A stretch of 64,000 nt of DNA. It comes from Aquabacter sediminis (lineage in GTDB: Bacteria; Pseudomonadota; Alphaproteobacteria; Rhizobiales; Xanthobacteraceae). Each line of letters starts with the position of its first letter. Position 1 is the stretch's first letter. Location: the NCBI RefSeq assembly GCF_028863665.1, contig NZ_JARBFX010000005.1, forward strand, positions 372,001 to 436,000, given 5' to 3'. Below, one piece after another: positions 43,853-53,467 of this stretch. The notes under the pieces were generated by a model that was not told where the DNA came from, searched no databases, and worked only from the letters and a program-made list of their open reading frames with translations. Made by a program: the position numbers and the translations under genes.

Positions 43853-43869
43853 CGTCCGATTCTCGGACG
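43853..43869. promoter_or_regulatory. IclR operator 1 (CGTCCGA-N3-TCGGACG)
   Basis: A 7-bp perfect inverted repeat with a 3-base spacer (TTC). It lies 60 bases upstream of the Bug-protein start. The arms are identical to those of the second operator at 43974-43990. Confidence 0.85.
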
Positions 43870-43973
43870 ATCATTGTTCGCTCTCAGCGAGACTTTTTGC
43901 TTAACATATTAAGGGAACGCCGTTCAAGGCCAATATAGCGCTAGAATGCGTTGCGAAACCATGGCATGACAGA

Positions 43974-43990
43974 CGTCCGAATATCGGACG
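43974..43990. promoter_or_regulatory. IclR operator 2 (CGTCCGA-N3-TCGGACG)
   Basis: Same 7-bp arms as operator 1 with spacer ATA, ending 14 bases before the IclR ATG at 44005. Position supports negative autoregulation and also argues against a regulator start at 43951. Confidence 0.85.
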
Positions 43991-44004
43991 GCGTGGGTTA
44001 TGAT

Positions 44005-44862
44005 ATGACGACAGATGGCCGGGAGGCGGGGGGCAGTTTCGCGCGGGCACAGCTTCTGCTGCGGGCCATCGCCCAGGCGGGGGCGGCCGGCGCCAGCCTG
44101 CGGGACATGATCCGCGCCACCGGCCTGCCGCGTCCCACCGTGCATCGGGTCCTGGCCATGCTGGAGGCCGCCGGCTGGGTCGTCCGCATGCCCGACGGGC
44201 TGTCCTTCCGGCTCGGGCTCGAAGTGCTGGCGCTGGGAGCGGGAGCGGCGGCCTGCCATCCCCTCGGCGAAGTGGCCGGCGCGCCCATGGCGCGGCTCGC
44301 CCTGGCCATCGCGCAGCCCGTCTATCTGGTGGTGCGGGCCGGGCCGGATTCGGTCTGCGTGGCCCGCGAGGAGAGCGGCCGGCGTATCCAGACCCTGGTC
44401 CTCCAGGTGGGCAGCCGCGAGCCGCTTGGCATCGGCGCCGGCTCCATGGCGCTGCTGGCGGCGCTCCCCGAGGATGAGATGCAGGCCTTCATTTCGGCCA
44501 ATCGCGACCGCTACCGCCAGCGCCCGGATTTCGACGAGATGGCCTTCCTCGCCGCCGTGGAGCGGACGCGCACGCGCGGCTTTGCCGAGCATGACGATCT
44601 CTTCACGCCGGGCGTGAGTGGGGTGGGCGTCGCGGTGCGCAACGGCCGGGGCGAGGCCATTGGGGGCATCAGCACGGCCTTTGTGGGCCTGTGGCTGTCG
44701 GCCGAGGAGCGGGCCGCCATCGTCCCGCGCATCCGCGCGGCGGCAAACGAGATTTCCGCCCGCCTGCGGGGGGAGGGGGCGGCTGAGGATCGTGTCGAAC
44801 CGGTGATCGGCCCCCTCAGGCGCCGACCCAGCCGGCCAGAACCGTCAGCACCAGGGGAATGA
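44005..44862 (+). CDS. IclR-family transcriptional regulator
   Basis: 285 residues. An N-terminal winged helix (AQLLLRAIAQAGAAGASLRDM, GLPRPTVHRVLAMLEAAGWV) precedes the IclR effector domain (LGLEVLALGAG, QPVYLVVRAGPDSVCVAREE, GVSGVGVAVRNGRGEAIGGIS). Such regulators govern aromatic and carboxylate catabolism, in line with the divergent Bug and monooxygenase genes. Two identical operators flank the promoter region. The last 47 bases overlap the end of the convergent AEC transporter gene; the C-terminus there (RRRPSRPEPSAPGE) is outside the domain. Confidence 0.92.
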   Translation: MTTDGREAGGSFARAQLLLRAIAQAGAAGASLRDMIRATGLPRPTVHRVLAMLEAAGWVVRMPDGLSFRLGLEVLALGAGAAACHPLGEVAGAPMARLALAIAQPVYLVVRAGPDSVCVAREESGRRIQTLVLQVGSREPLGIGAGSMALLAALPEDEMQAFISANRDRYRQRPDFDEMAFLAAVERTRTRGFAEHDDLFTPGVSGVGVAVRNGRGEAIGGISTAFVGLWLSAEERAAIVPRIRAAANEISARLRGEGAAEDRVEPVIGPLRRRPSRPEPSAPGE

Positions 44863-45745
44863 CCGCCGCCGCCACCACCGTCTGCGTGGCGGTGATGCCG
44901 GCCATCAGCGGTGCATCACCGCCCAGCTGCCGTGCCATGATGTAGGCGGACGAGGCGGTGGGCAGGACCTGGAACAGGAGCGCGGTGGTCAGCGCCGGGC
45001 CGGTGAGGCCGAAGGGGATGGCCAGCAACAGGGTCGCCACCGGCATCAGAAGGAACTTCACTGCCGAGGAGGAGACCACCGGCCCCACCCATTGGCGGGC
45101 GGTGGAAAAATCCAGCGCCGCGCCCACGCACAACAGGCCGATGGGCAGCGAGGCCGCGCCCAGCGCCTTCAGCGCCGGCTCGATGCCGGGCGGCACATGC
45201 AGGCCCAGCACCTGAAGCGCGATGCCGCCGAGGCAGGCCAGCACCAGGGGATTGGTGGCAAGCTGCCGGGCAATGCCCCGCGCATTGAGCTTGGCGGTGC
45301 CATGGCGGGCGAAGACCAGCACGCACAGCACGTTCACCGTGGGCACGATGGCGGCGTTGCAGATGGCCGCCAGCGCGATGCCCTTGGCACCGAACAGGCC
45401 CGCCGCCAGCGTCACGCCCACATAATTGTTGAACCGCACGCTGCCTTGGAACACCGAGGTGAAGGCCGGTCCATCCACGCCCAGAAGCGGCCGCGCCGCC
45501 ACCACCAGGCCCGCCACCAGCAAGGTGGAGGCGATCAGTGTCGTCACCAGCTCCCAGACCGGCAATTGGTCGAGGGTGGCGGTGGCAAGGCCGTGGAAGA
45601 ACAGCGCCGGCAGCAGCACGAAATAGCCGAGCCGCTCCGCCTGCGGCCAGAAGGCCTCGGCCAGGAATTTGCGCTGCTTCAGGGCGATGCCGAGCCCGAT
45701 CAGCAGCACCACCGGCAGCAGCGCGAGCAGGACGGCGCCCATCAT
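44816..45745 (-). CDS. AEC-family (auxin efflux carrier-like) transporter
   Basis: 309 residues of about ten hydrophobic helices, beginning MMGAVLLALLPVVLLIGLGIAL. FRAAPARPGA-like loops alternate with NNYVGVTLAAGLFG and ASLPIGLLCVGAAL, both typical of the AEC (bile acid:Na+ symporter-fold) family. These carriers move small organic acids such as malate, or auxin-like compounds. The start overlaps the aminotransferase stop, so the pair forms an operon. Transport direction is not predictable. Confidence 0.88.
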   Translation of the reverse strand: MMGAVLLALLPVVLLIGLGIALKQRKFLAEAFWPQAERLGYFVLLPALFFHGLATATLDQLPVWELVTTLIASTLLVAGLVVAARPLLGVDGPAFTSVFQGSVRFNNYVGVTLAAGLFGAKGIALAAICNAAIVPTVNVLCVLVFARHGTAKLNARGIARQLATNPLVLACLGGIALQVLGLHVPPGIEPALKALGAASLPIGLLCVGAALDFSTARQWVGPVVSSSAVKFLLMPVATLLLAIPFGLTGPALTTALLFQVLPTASSAYIMARQLGGDAPLMAGITATQTVVAAAVIPLVLTVLAGWVGA

Positions 45746-46917
45746 GCGCGGGCCTCCAGCGCCGCCACCAGCCGGCGGCAGCCTTCCACGAGGGTTGCCT
45801 CATCGGTGGCGAACGACAGGCGGATATGGCCGGGCGAACCGAAGGCGCGGCCGGGCACGGTGGCGACCCCGGCGTCCAGCAGCAGGTCGGCCGCCGTCAC
45901 GTCGTCGCTGCCATCGGCAAGGCGCGGGAAGAAATAGAAGGCGCCGTCGGGCACCGGCACCTTTAGGGCGCGGCTGGCGCTGAGCACCTTCAGGCCGGCA
46001 TCGCGGCGGGCGCGATAGATGGCGTTGCGCTCGGCCAGCACCTCCTGCGGGCCTTCCAGCGCCGCGATGGCGCCGATCTGGCTGAGCGCGGCGGTCTGGG
46101 TGCAGTTCTGGGTCTGGATGGCGGTGATGGCCGAGATGATGCGCGCGGGGCCAAAGCCCCAGCCCACCCGCCAGCCGGTCATGGCATAGGCCTTGGACAC
46201 GCCGTCGATGATCAGGATGCGCTCCCGCAGGTCCGGTGCCACGGCGGCAATGCTGGCATAGGTGCCGCCGTCATAGCGGATATGGGCATAGATCTCGTCG
46301 GACATGATGAGCGCGTCCGGCGCCCCGCGCAGCACTTCCGCGAGCGCTTCCAGCGCTGCGGCACTGTAGAGCGCGCCGGAGGGATTTCCGGGCGCGTTGA
46401 GTACCACCCAGCGGGTGCGGGGCGTGAGCGCGGCGGCGAGCGCCTCCGGGCGCAGCAGGAAGCCGTCCTCGGCGGGGCATTCGATCAGCACCGGGGTGGC
46501 CCCGGCCATGCGCACCATGTCCGGGTAGCTCGCCCAATAGGGAGTGGGGACGATGACCTCGTCGCCGGGCTTCAGGGTGGCCAGGAAGGCGTTGAAGATC
46601 ACCTGCTTGGCGCCGCAGCCCACCGCGATCTCGGTGTCGGAATAAGCAAGGCCCCGGTCGCGGAAGATGGCGGTGCGGGCGGCGGCGCGCAGGGCCGGCA
46701 TGCCGTTGGCGGGGGTATAGCCCAAGGGGCGGCGGGCGGCTGCGATGGCGGCTTCCGCCACATGGGCGGGCGGGGCGAAGTCCGGCTCGCCCAAGGTCAG
46801 GTCCACGATGTCCCGCCCCGCCGCGCGCAATTCAGCGGCGCGGCGGGCCATGGCGAGGATGGGCGATCCGCCGGCGGCGGGCGCGGAAGAGGCGGGCGAT
46901 GCGGGGGACGAGGACAT
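45742..46917 (-). CDS. Class I/II PLP-dependent aminotransferase
   Basis: 391 residues. The PLP-binding Lys is in DGVSKAYAMTGWRVGWG; VLNAPGNPSGALYS, SDEIYAHIRYDG and TPYWASYPDMVRMAGA supply cofactor and substrate contacts and fit the aspartate aminotransferase (AspC I-gamma) type. The final domain has HIRLSFATDEATLVEG with the carboxylate-binding Arg. An N-terminal run of Ser/Ala (about 20 residues) is unusual. ATG at 46917 is chosen over a GTG at 46929; neither has a good ribosome site. Divergent from a LysR gene. Transamination plus an organic acid carrier suggests amino-acid or keto-acid handling. Confidence 0.9.
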   Translation of the reverse strand: MSSSPASPASSAPAAGGSPILAMARRAAELRAAGRDIVDLTLGEPDFAPPAHVAEAAIAAARRPLGYTPANGMPALRAAARTAIFRDRGLAYSDTEIAVGCGAKQVIFNAFLATLKPGDEVIVPTPYWASYPDMVRMAGATPVLIECPAEDGFLLRPEALAAALTPRTRWVVLNAPGNPSGALYSAAALEALAEVLRGAPDALIMSDEIYAHIRYDGGTYASIAAVAPDLRERILIIDGVSKAYAMTGWRVGWGFGPARIISAITAIQTQNCTQTAALSQIGAIAALEGPQEVLAERNAIYRARRDAGLKVLSASRALKVPVPDGAFYFFPRLADGSDDVTAADLLLDAGVATVPGRAFGSPGHIRLSFATDEATLVEGCRRLVAALEARA

Positions 46918-47075
46918 GGAAGGAGGCACCGGAAGGACAGGTTGCAGAAAAACTATCGCCCCCGAGGCCTCGTTAAAAATTCATAATTCTTGTCCCACCG
47001 ACGAGAATGGCTCATGGTTCGTCGCGCGGAACCCCTCACGCCGCGTGGCCCTTTCCGGCCCCCATTGGAGACCCC

Positions 47076-48023
47076 ATGTCGCTCCGCGCCCTGCGCAGCC
47101 TCAAGGCCATCGCCCATCACGGCTCGTTCGCGCGGGCGGGGGAGGCGGTGGGGCTCACCCAGTCGGCCATCAGCCTCCAGGTGCGGGCGCTGGAGGAGGA
47201 GTTCGGCGCCCAATTGTTCGACCGTTCCCGCCGCCTGCCGGTGCTCACCGAGGCCGGGCGCATCGTGCTGGCGCGCGCCGAGGAGGTGCTGGCCCTTTAT
47301 GACCGCATCCCCGAGGCGCTGAGCGACGAGCGCTCGTTGTCCGGCCGGCTGAAAGTGGGGGCGATTCAGACCGCGCTTTCAGGCCCCATGCCCGGCGCGC
47401 TGGCGGATTTGCGCCGCGCCCATCCGCGCCTGCGGGTGCATGTGGGGGCGGGTATGTCCGTGGAGCTTGCAGCGCGGGTGGCGAACGGGGAGCTGGATGC
47501 CGCCGTCACCACCGAGCCGGTGCGGCCCCATCCGCCCGACCTCGTCTGGACCGAGCTTTATGCCGATCGCTTCTGGCTGATCGCACCGCCGGGCCTTGCG
47601 GGCGCCGACGTGGCTTCCTTGCTCGCAGACTTGCCCTTCATCCGGTTCGATGCGCGCGCCTGGGCGGGGCGCATGATCGCGCGGGAACTGCGGCGGCTGG
47701 GGCTGAAGGTGCGCGAGGAAATGGTTCTGGACAGCCAGGAGGTCATCCTGCGCATGGTGGAGCGCGGCCTTGGCGTCGCGGTGCTGCCCTTGCCGGACGC
47801 GGTGCTGGCGGAAGCGAACCTCACCTGCCTGCCCTTCGGCGACCCGCAGATGCGCCGCCGCGTGGTGCTGCTGGAGCGGCAGGACCGGCCGAGCCGACGC
47901 CTGTGCCTGGCGCTGGCCGAGGCGATCCGCGCCAGCATGGCCGCCCTGAGCGCGCCAGCAGCCCCTCAAACGCAGAACGGCCGCCGGCCCCAAAGGGCGC
48001 GGCGGCCATCGAAAAAGGCGTGA
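47076..48023 (+). CDS. LysR-family transcriptional regulator
   Basis: 315 residues. N-terminal helix-turn-helix LRSLKAIAHHGSFARAGEAVGLTQSAISLQVRALEEEF and wing RLPVLTEAGRIVLARAEEVL; effector domain from GRLKVGAIQTALSG on. The C-terminal 25 residues are Arg/Lys/Gln-rich. ATG at 47076 follows TTGGAG. The 158-base divergent region has an AT-rich run (46970-46990) but no clean palindrome. Likely controls the aminotransferase-AEC pair. Confidence 0.92.
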   Translation: MSLRALRSLKAIAHHGSFARAGEAVGLTQSAISLQVRALEEEFGAQLFDRSRRLPVLTEAGRIVLARAEEVLALYDRIPEALSDERSLSGRLKVGAIQTALSGPMPGALADLRRAHPRLRVHVGAGMSVELAARVANGELDAAVTTEPVRPHPPDLVWTELYADRFWLIAPPGLAGADVASLLADLPFIRFDARAWAGRMIARELRRLGLKVREEMVLDSQEVILRMVERGLGVAVLPLPDAVLAEANLTCLPFGDPQMRRRVVLLERQDRPSRRLCLALAEAIRASMAALSAPAAPQTQNGRRPQRARRPSKKA

Positions 48024-48100
48024 GGCGCCTCATCCCATCGGCGCCGGCCTTCGACCGGTGCCGAGTGGGTCCGCTCAAGCGCCGCGCGGGCTTGACCAGA

Positions 48101-48128
48101 GGCCCATGAGTCAAGCTCACGGGCCTTT
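48101..48128. terminator. Probable terminator between convergent genes
   Basis: GGCCCATGAG and CTCACGGGCC pair as a 10-bp stem with one A-C mismatch and a 5-base loop, followed by TTT. It lies between the LysR stop and the binding-protein stop of the first Liv operon. Weak by the short U-run. Confidence 0.6.
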
Positions 48129-48132
48129 GGCC

Positions 48133-49356
48133 TCACTCCACCGTGCTGGTGGTGGTCAGGATCGGCACGTCCTCGCCCTTCTGCACCTCGTAGAGCGCGA
48201 AGTCGCGGCTCTTGAGCATGCCGTTGGGCAGAAATTCCACAGAGGAGCTGGCGCCGTCATAATTGATGCCCTTGCCCGCCGCGAGCGCCTTGGCACCCTC
48301 TGCGAAGGTGGTGACGCGCTCGCCCGGCCCGTTGGCCACCTTCATGATGGCTTCCGCGATCTTCGGGCCCTCGGTGGACTTGGACGCCTCCATGCCCAGC
48401 AGCAGCAGGTTCATCTCGTCATAGGCGGCGCAGCCATAGGGGAACTGCACCTGGCCGTTGGGCTTGGCGCCGACGAGCCGCAGATAGGCGTCATAGGTGT
48501 CCTTGCCCACGGGCGGCACGGGCGAGCCGTGCAGGATGCCATCGGCCGCATTGCCTACCGCCTTCTTGAAGTCGGGGCCCACCGCGAAGGACAAGGTGAA
48601 GATCTTGCCCGTATAGCCGCCGCGGATCAGCTCGCGATAGATGGGGGTGAAGTCGGTGATGTAGCCGGCGATGAACACGGCCGGCGCGTTCATGGAGATC
48701 AGCCGCTCGGCCTCGGCCCGGTAGGAGACCTGGTTGGTGTTGTAATAGAAGGGCTCGCCGATGATCTTCCCGTCGACCTTGTTGAAGGACTTGGTGAAGC
48801 TCTCGGCCATGGACGAGGCGAAGTCATTCTTCGGGCCGGCGAAGGCCATCTGCTTGAAGCCGCGCTTGGCCGCAAGGTCCGCCAGCGCCACCGCCCAGGC
48901 CGAGTTCAGCGGCTGGAGATTGTAGCACAAATGCTTCTTGTCGCCGTTCGGCAGGTAGTCCGACGAGCCGGTGAAGAGCTGGACGATATTGGCTTCCTGG
49001 CAGAGCGGCATGATGGCCAGCGTGACCGAGGAGGCCCATGTGCCGACGATGGCGCTCACCCGGTCGGCGTCGATCATCTTGCGCGCCGCGCGCACCGCCA
49101 CTTCCGGGTTGGTCTCGGTATTGTCGGTGATCAGCTCCACCTGCCGGCCCATGACGCCGCCATTGGCATTGACCAGCTCCACCACCGCCTTGTGGGCTTT
49201 CACCTTTTCCGGGCCATAGGGGCCGCCGCCGCCGGACAGGGGGGTGAGCGAGCCCACCTTGATGGGCGCCGACTGGGCAAGGCCGTGGCGCAGCAGCGCG
49301 GGCGTGGCGAGGGCGATTGCGGTGCCGGAGAGAAACAGCCTGCGGGAAACGTCCAT
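48133..49356 (-). CDS. Branched-chain-type ABC substrate-binding protein (Liv system 1)
   Basis: 407 residues. Tat-like signal (SRRLFLSGTAIALATPAL) and mature start APIKVGSLTPLSGGGGPYGPEKV. Type 1 periplasmic-binding fold, with ELVNANGGVMGRQVELITDN and AIVGTWASSVTLAIMPLCQEA as family landmarks, and a Tyr/Asp-rich cleft (SDYLPNGDK). Family binds branched amino acids, amides or urea derivatives. Last gene of the operon TetR-livG-livF-livH-livM-SBP. No clue to ligand specificity beyond the family. Confidence 0.93.
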   Translation of the reverse strand: MDVSRRLFLSGTAIALATPALLRHGLAQSAPIKVGSLTPLSGGGGPYGPEKVKAHKAVVELVNANGGVMGRQVELITDNTETNPEVAVRAARKMIDADRVSAIVGTWASSVTLAIMPLCQEANIVQLFTGSSDYLPNGDKKHLCYNLQPLNSAWAVALADLAAKRGFKQMAFAGPKNDFASSMAESFTKSFNKVDGKIIGEPFYYNTNQVSYRAEAERLISMNAPAVFIAGYITDFTPIYRELIRGGYTGKIFTLSFAVGPDFKKAVGNAADGILHGSPVPPVGKDTYDAYLRLVGAKPNGQVQFPYGCAAYDEMNLLLLGMEASKSTEGPKIAEAIMKVANGPGERVTTFAEGAKALAAGKGINYDGASSSVEFLPNGMLKSRDFALYEVQKGEDVPILTTTSTVE

Positions 49357-49359
49357 GGC

Positions 49360-50289
49360 CTAACCTTTCGAGGGCGTGAGGGGAGAAGCGGGGGGAGCGG
49401 GCGCGCGGCTGACCTCCGGCATGAGCCCGGTGGGGCGGAAGCGGATGGTCAGGATGAGGACCGAGCCGATAACGATGAAGCGCAGGGCCGACATCTGCTC
49501 GGGGTCGAGGAAGGAGGTCCAGTGAGAGAGGAAGCGGCTGCCCTCATAGAGGGTCACCACCACCAGCGTGCCCACCACCGTGCCCACCATATTGCCGGCC
49601 CCGCCCACGATCATGGACATCCACACCAGGATGGCCACCGGCGTGGTGAAGTTCTCCGGCGTGATGGTCTGGACGTAATGGGCATAGAGCGAGCCGGCCC
49701 CGGCCATGAACAGCGCGCCGATGACGAAGGCCTGGAGGCGATAGAGAAAGACGTTCTTGCCCAGCGTCGCCGGCACCAGGTCATCCTCGCGGATGGCGCG
49801 CAGCGTGCGGCCATAGGGCGTCGTGGACAGGCGCTGGAGCACGAGGAAGGCCACCATCACCCCCGCCAGCACCACGGCGAGGATCGCCCAGGCGGTGACA
49901 TCGCGCCCAAGGCCCGACATGACCGGGCGGGTGCTGATGAGAAAGCCGCGCGGGCCGCCCGTCAGCCAGTCCTCATTGTTGAAGACGAGGCGGATGGTCT
50001 CGGCAAAGCCCAGGGTGACGATGGCGAGGAAATCCCCCGACAGGCGCAGCGACAAAAGCGAGATCAGCGCGCCCGCAAGGGCCCCCGCGCCCATGGCCAC
50101 CACGAGCCCGCCCACGAAGGGCAGGTGGAAGGTCTCGGTGGCGATGGCGCTGGCATAGGCGCCGACCCCGAAGAAGCCGACCACGCCGAAATTGATGAGG
50201 CCGGTGAGGCCATATTGCAGGTTGAGGGCCAGAGCCAGGATCACATAGATGCCGGCAATGGTGAGGATGGCGACCAGATAGGCGTCCAT
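49360..50289 (-). CDS. livM: LivM-family ABC permease (Liv system 1)
   Basis: 309 residues, 9-10 hydrophobic helices starting YLVAILTIAGIYVILALALNL. FGVVGFFGVGAYASA and SGDFLAIVTLGFAE are LivM hallmarks; the EAA-equivalent loop reads TPYGRTLRAIREDDLVPATLGKNVFLYRL. One half of the inner-membrane channel, pairing with LivH encoded upstream. Symbol given at family level. Confidence 0.93.
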   Translation of the reverse strand: MDAYLVAILTIAGIYVILALALNLQYGLTGLINFGVVGFFGVGAYASAIATETFHLPFVGGLVVAMGAGALAGALISLLSLRLSGDFLAIVTLGFAETIRLVFNNEDWLTGGPRGFLISTRPVMSGLGRDVTAWAILAVVLAGVMVAFLVLQRLSTTPYGRTLRAIREDDLVPATLGKNVFLYRLQAFVIGALFMAGAGSLYAHYVQTITPENFTTPVAILVWMSMIVGGAGNMVGTVVGTLVVVTLYEGSRFLSHWTSFLDPEQMSALRFIVIGSVLILTIRFRPTGLMPEVSRAPAPPASPLTPSKG

Positions 50290-50293
50290 GGCG

Positions 50294-51151
50294 TCACTTC
50301 CTGTCCACTTTGTCGCCGAGCAGGCCCTGGGGCCGCACCAGGAGGACGAGGGCGATCACCACGAAGCCCACCGCGCCCTTGTAGGTGGGGTTGAGGAAGA
50401 CGCCGGTCAGCTCTTCCGCAAATCCGATCCCGATCGCCCCGATGGCCGCCCCCAAGGGCGAGCCGAGGCCCCCCACGATGGCGGCGGCGATGACGGGGAT
50501 GGCCACCGCCCAGTTGAGGTTGGGATCGATGGTCAAATCGAGGCCCACCAGCACGCCGGACAGGCCGAACAGCGCGCCGGCCACCATCACTCCGAAGGCC
50601 TCCACGGCGGGCACCGGAATGCCGCGCACATTGGCGAGCGAGGCATTGTCCGCCACCGCGCGCAGGGCCCGCCCGATGGGGGTCAGCGTGAGCAGCGCGC
50701 CCACCAGCAAGGTGGCGGCCAGCGAGATGGACAGGACCGCCACGGTCTCCCGCGTCAAACGCATCCCGGCGACGATGATGGGGCCGGTGAGCGGCAGGTC
50801 GAAGCCGCGGATCTGCCCGCCATAGAAGAAGCGGATGATGTTCTCGATGACGAAGGACAAGGCGATGGAGACCAGCAGCAACGTGCCGCCGCCCCGCCCG
50901 CGCAGGGGCCGGAACACCACCGCGTCCGCCGCCGCAAATCCGAGCGCGCTCACCGCCATGGCGCCCAGGCCGGCGATCCACAGCGGCAGGCCGAGGGCGG
51001 CATTCAGCGTCCAGGCGGCGAAGGCGCCGATGGTCACGAAGCCGCCAGCGGCGAAATTGGCATAGCGGAACAAGGTGAAGACGAGGGTGAAGGCGATGGC
51101 CGCGGGCGCGATGACGGCGGCGCTCGCCAGCGTGTTGATGAGGAGCTGCAT
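50294..51151 (-). CDS. livH: LivH-family ABC permease (Liv system 1)
   Basis: 285 residues, about eight helices. FTLFRYANFAAGGFVTIGAFAAW is the LivH-type N-terminal motif and TPIGRALRAVADNASLANVRGI the cytoplasmic coupling loop; ends LLVRPQGLLGDKVDRK, a typical LivH finish. ATG at 51151 overlaps the last base of the LivF stop; the frame running upstream to 51910 lies inside livF and is a shadow. Four bases separate its stop from the LivM start. Confidence 0.93.
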   Translation of the reverse strand: MQLLINTLASAAVIAPAAIAFTLVFTLFRYANFAAGGFVTIGAFAAWTLNAALGLPLWIAGLGAMAVSALGFAAADAVVFRPLRGRGGGTLLLVSIALSFVIENIIRFFYGGQIRGFDLPLTGPIIVAGMRLTRETVAVLSISLAATLLVGALLTLTPIGRALRAVADNASLANVRGIPVPAVEAFGVMVAGALFGLSGVLVGLDLTIDPNLNWAVAIPVIAAAIVGGLGSPLGAAIGAIGIGFAEELTGVFLNPTYKGAVGFVVIALVLLVRPQGLLGDKVDRK

Positions 51152-51857
51152 CAGGCGGCCTCGCCGAAGAAGAGGGCGCCGAAATCCGGCTCGCGGGCAA
51201 GGGCCGCCGCATCGCCCTGGCGCACAACGCGGCCATCCACCAGGACGAGGGCACGGTCCGCCCGCTCCAGCGCGGCGCGGGCATTCTGCTCCACGATCAG
51301 CACGCCGAGATCGGCGGTGGCGGCGAGCTGGCGCAGGATGTCCAGCATCTCGCCCACCAGGAGGGGGGAGAGGCCGGCGGTGGGCTCGTCCACCAGCAGC
51401 AGCTTGGGGCGGGCCATGAGCGCCATGGCAAGGCCCACCATCTGGCGCTGGCCGCCGGAAAGGCCGCCGGCGCGCTTGTGCAGATAGGCGCGGATGGTGG
51501 GCAGGAGGGCGATCACCTCCTCCCGCCGCCGCGCCACGTCCTTGTGGCCCCAGGCGCTGACGGTGAGGTTCTCGGTGACGGACAGGGTGCGGAAGACGTT
51601 CCGCTCCTGCGGCATGAAGACGGCCCCGGCCTGCGCCCGGCCGGCGGGCGGCAGGGGGGCGAGGTCCTGCCCGTCGAGGGTGAGCGTGCCGCCCATGACG
51701 CGGGCGACGCCGGCGATGGATTTCAGCAGCGTCGACTTGCCGGCGCCGTTGGGGCCTACCAGGGCCACCATCTCGCCGCGCGCCACCGTGAGGTCCACGT
51801 CGTGCACGATGGGGCTGGCGCCGTAGCCCGCCTTCAGGCCGTTGAGGGAAAGAAGGG

Positions 51858-51861
<4 letters not shown>
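51151..51861 (-). CDS. livF: LivF-family ABC ATPase (Liv system 1)
   Basis: 236 residues. Walker A GPNGAGKST, Q-loop FMPQERNVF, signature GGLSGGQRQMVGLAMALM, Walker B LLLVDEPTAGLSPLLV and H-loop IVEQN. Short C-terminus, lacking the C-terminal extension of sugar-type ATPases, as is normal for LivF. Start overlaps the LivG stop by 4 bases, and it overlaps LivH by 1 base. Confidence 0.94.
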
Positions 51862-52624
<763 letters not shown>

Positions 52625-52628
<4 letters not shown>

Positions 52629-53467
52629 GACGACCTCCGCTGGGTGGTTCCGCGCCGGGCCGGCTTGCTTCGCGCGGAGGCTTGCGCTGGCGGTGCCTCG
52701 CAGGCCTCGGCACTGGGGAGGGTCTTGGTCGACTTCGGGACTTTGGCCGATTTCGGGGCCTTGGCCGACGCGCGCGGCTTTGCGGCGCCTGTCTTTGCGC
52801 CAGCCGGCTGCAGGGCCGGGGACGCGGCGGGCGGGGCGGTGCGGATCAGCGTGTCCACGCAATCGCACAGCGTCGCCAGGACGGCGCGCACGCGCTTCTC
52901 GTCGCGGTCGATATTGTCCTGGATCCTCAGGCCGCGCAGCGTCGAGACGATCAGGGTGATGATGATGTGGATGCGCTCGGGCGGCAGGCCCGAGGTGTGG
53001 AAGGCGCGGGCGCCCAGTTCCTCATAGGAGTGGAACAGGTCGGTGAGGATCTCGTTCACCGCCTCGCCCACGCGGGTGTCGGAGCGGCCGGACACCATGA
53101 GGTCCAGCATGGTCACGAGGGCGTTGGCGCGGAAGACTTCGTCATAGAGGCGGCCGACGAAAGTGGGCACGTCCGTGCGGCCCGCGCTCATGTCATCGGC
53201 GAGGCCCGCCACGATATCGCGGGCGCGCTGCCAGAAGTGGGCGGCGGTGTCGATGATGAGGTCATCGCGGGTGGGATAGTGATGCAGCATGGCGCCGCGC
53301 GACACGCCGCAGCGCTGGGCGATGGCGGCGGCGGAGGCCGCGTTCACGCCGACTTCGGCGATCAGCTCTTCGGTAGCGGCGCGCAGGCGGGCGCGCATGG
53401 CGGCGCCCTTCAGCTCGCGCCCATCCGAGGTCTCCTGCTCCGGCCGTGTGGGGGTGATGATGTCCAT
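52625..53467 (-). CDS. TetR-family regulator with basic C-terminal tail, first gene of Liv operon 1
   Basis: 280 residues. TetR helix-turn-helix at ~25-72 (RLRAATEELIAEVGVNAASAAAIAQRCGVSRGAMLHHYPTRDDL seen as successive helices). The ligand domain runs to about residue 205; then ~70 residues of low-complexity Ala/Pro/Lys/Ser (AKAPKSAKVPKSTKTLPSAE) that TetR proteins normally lack. The tail may add non-specific DNA contacts or be unstructured filler. As first gene of the operon it likely represses itself and the Liv genes; a palindrome at 53513-53524 lies 46 bases upstream of its start. Confidence 0.9.

Noticed and set aside
48058-50394. 778-codon plus-strand frame
   Set aside because: Lies opposite the Liv system 1 binding protein and LivM; His/Gly/Arg-rich shadow.
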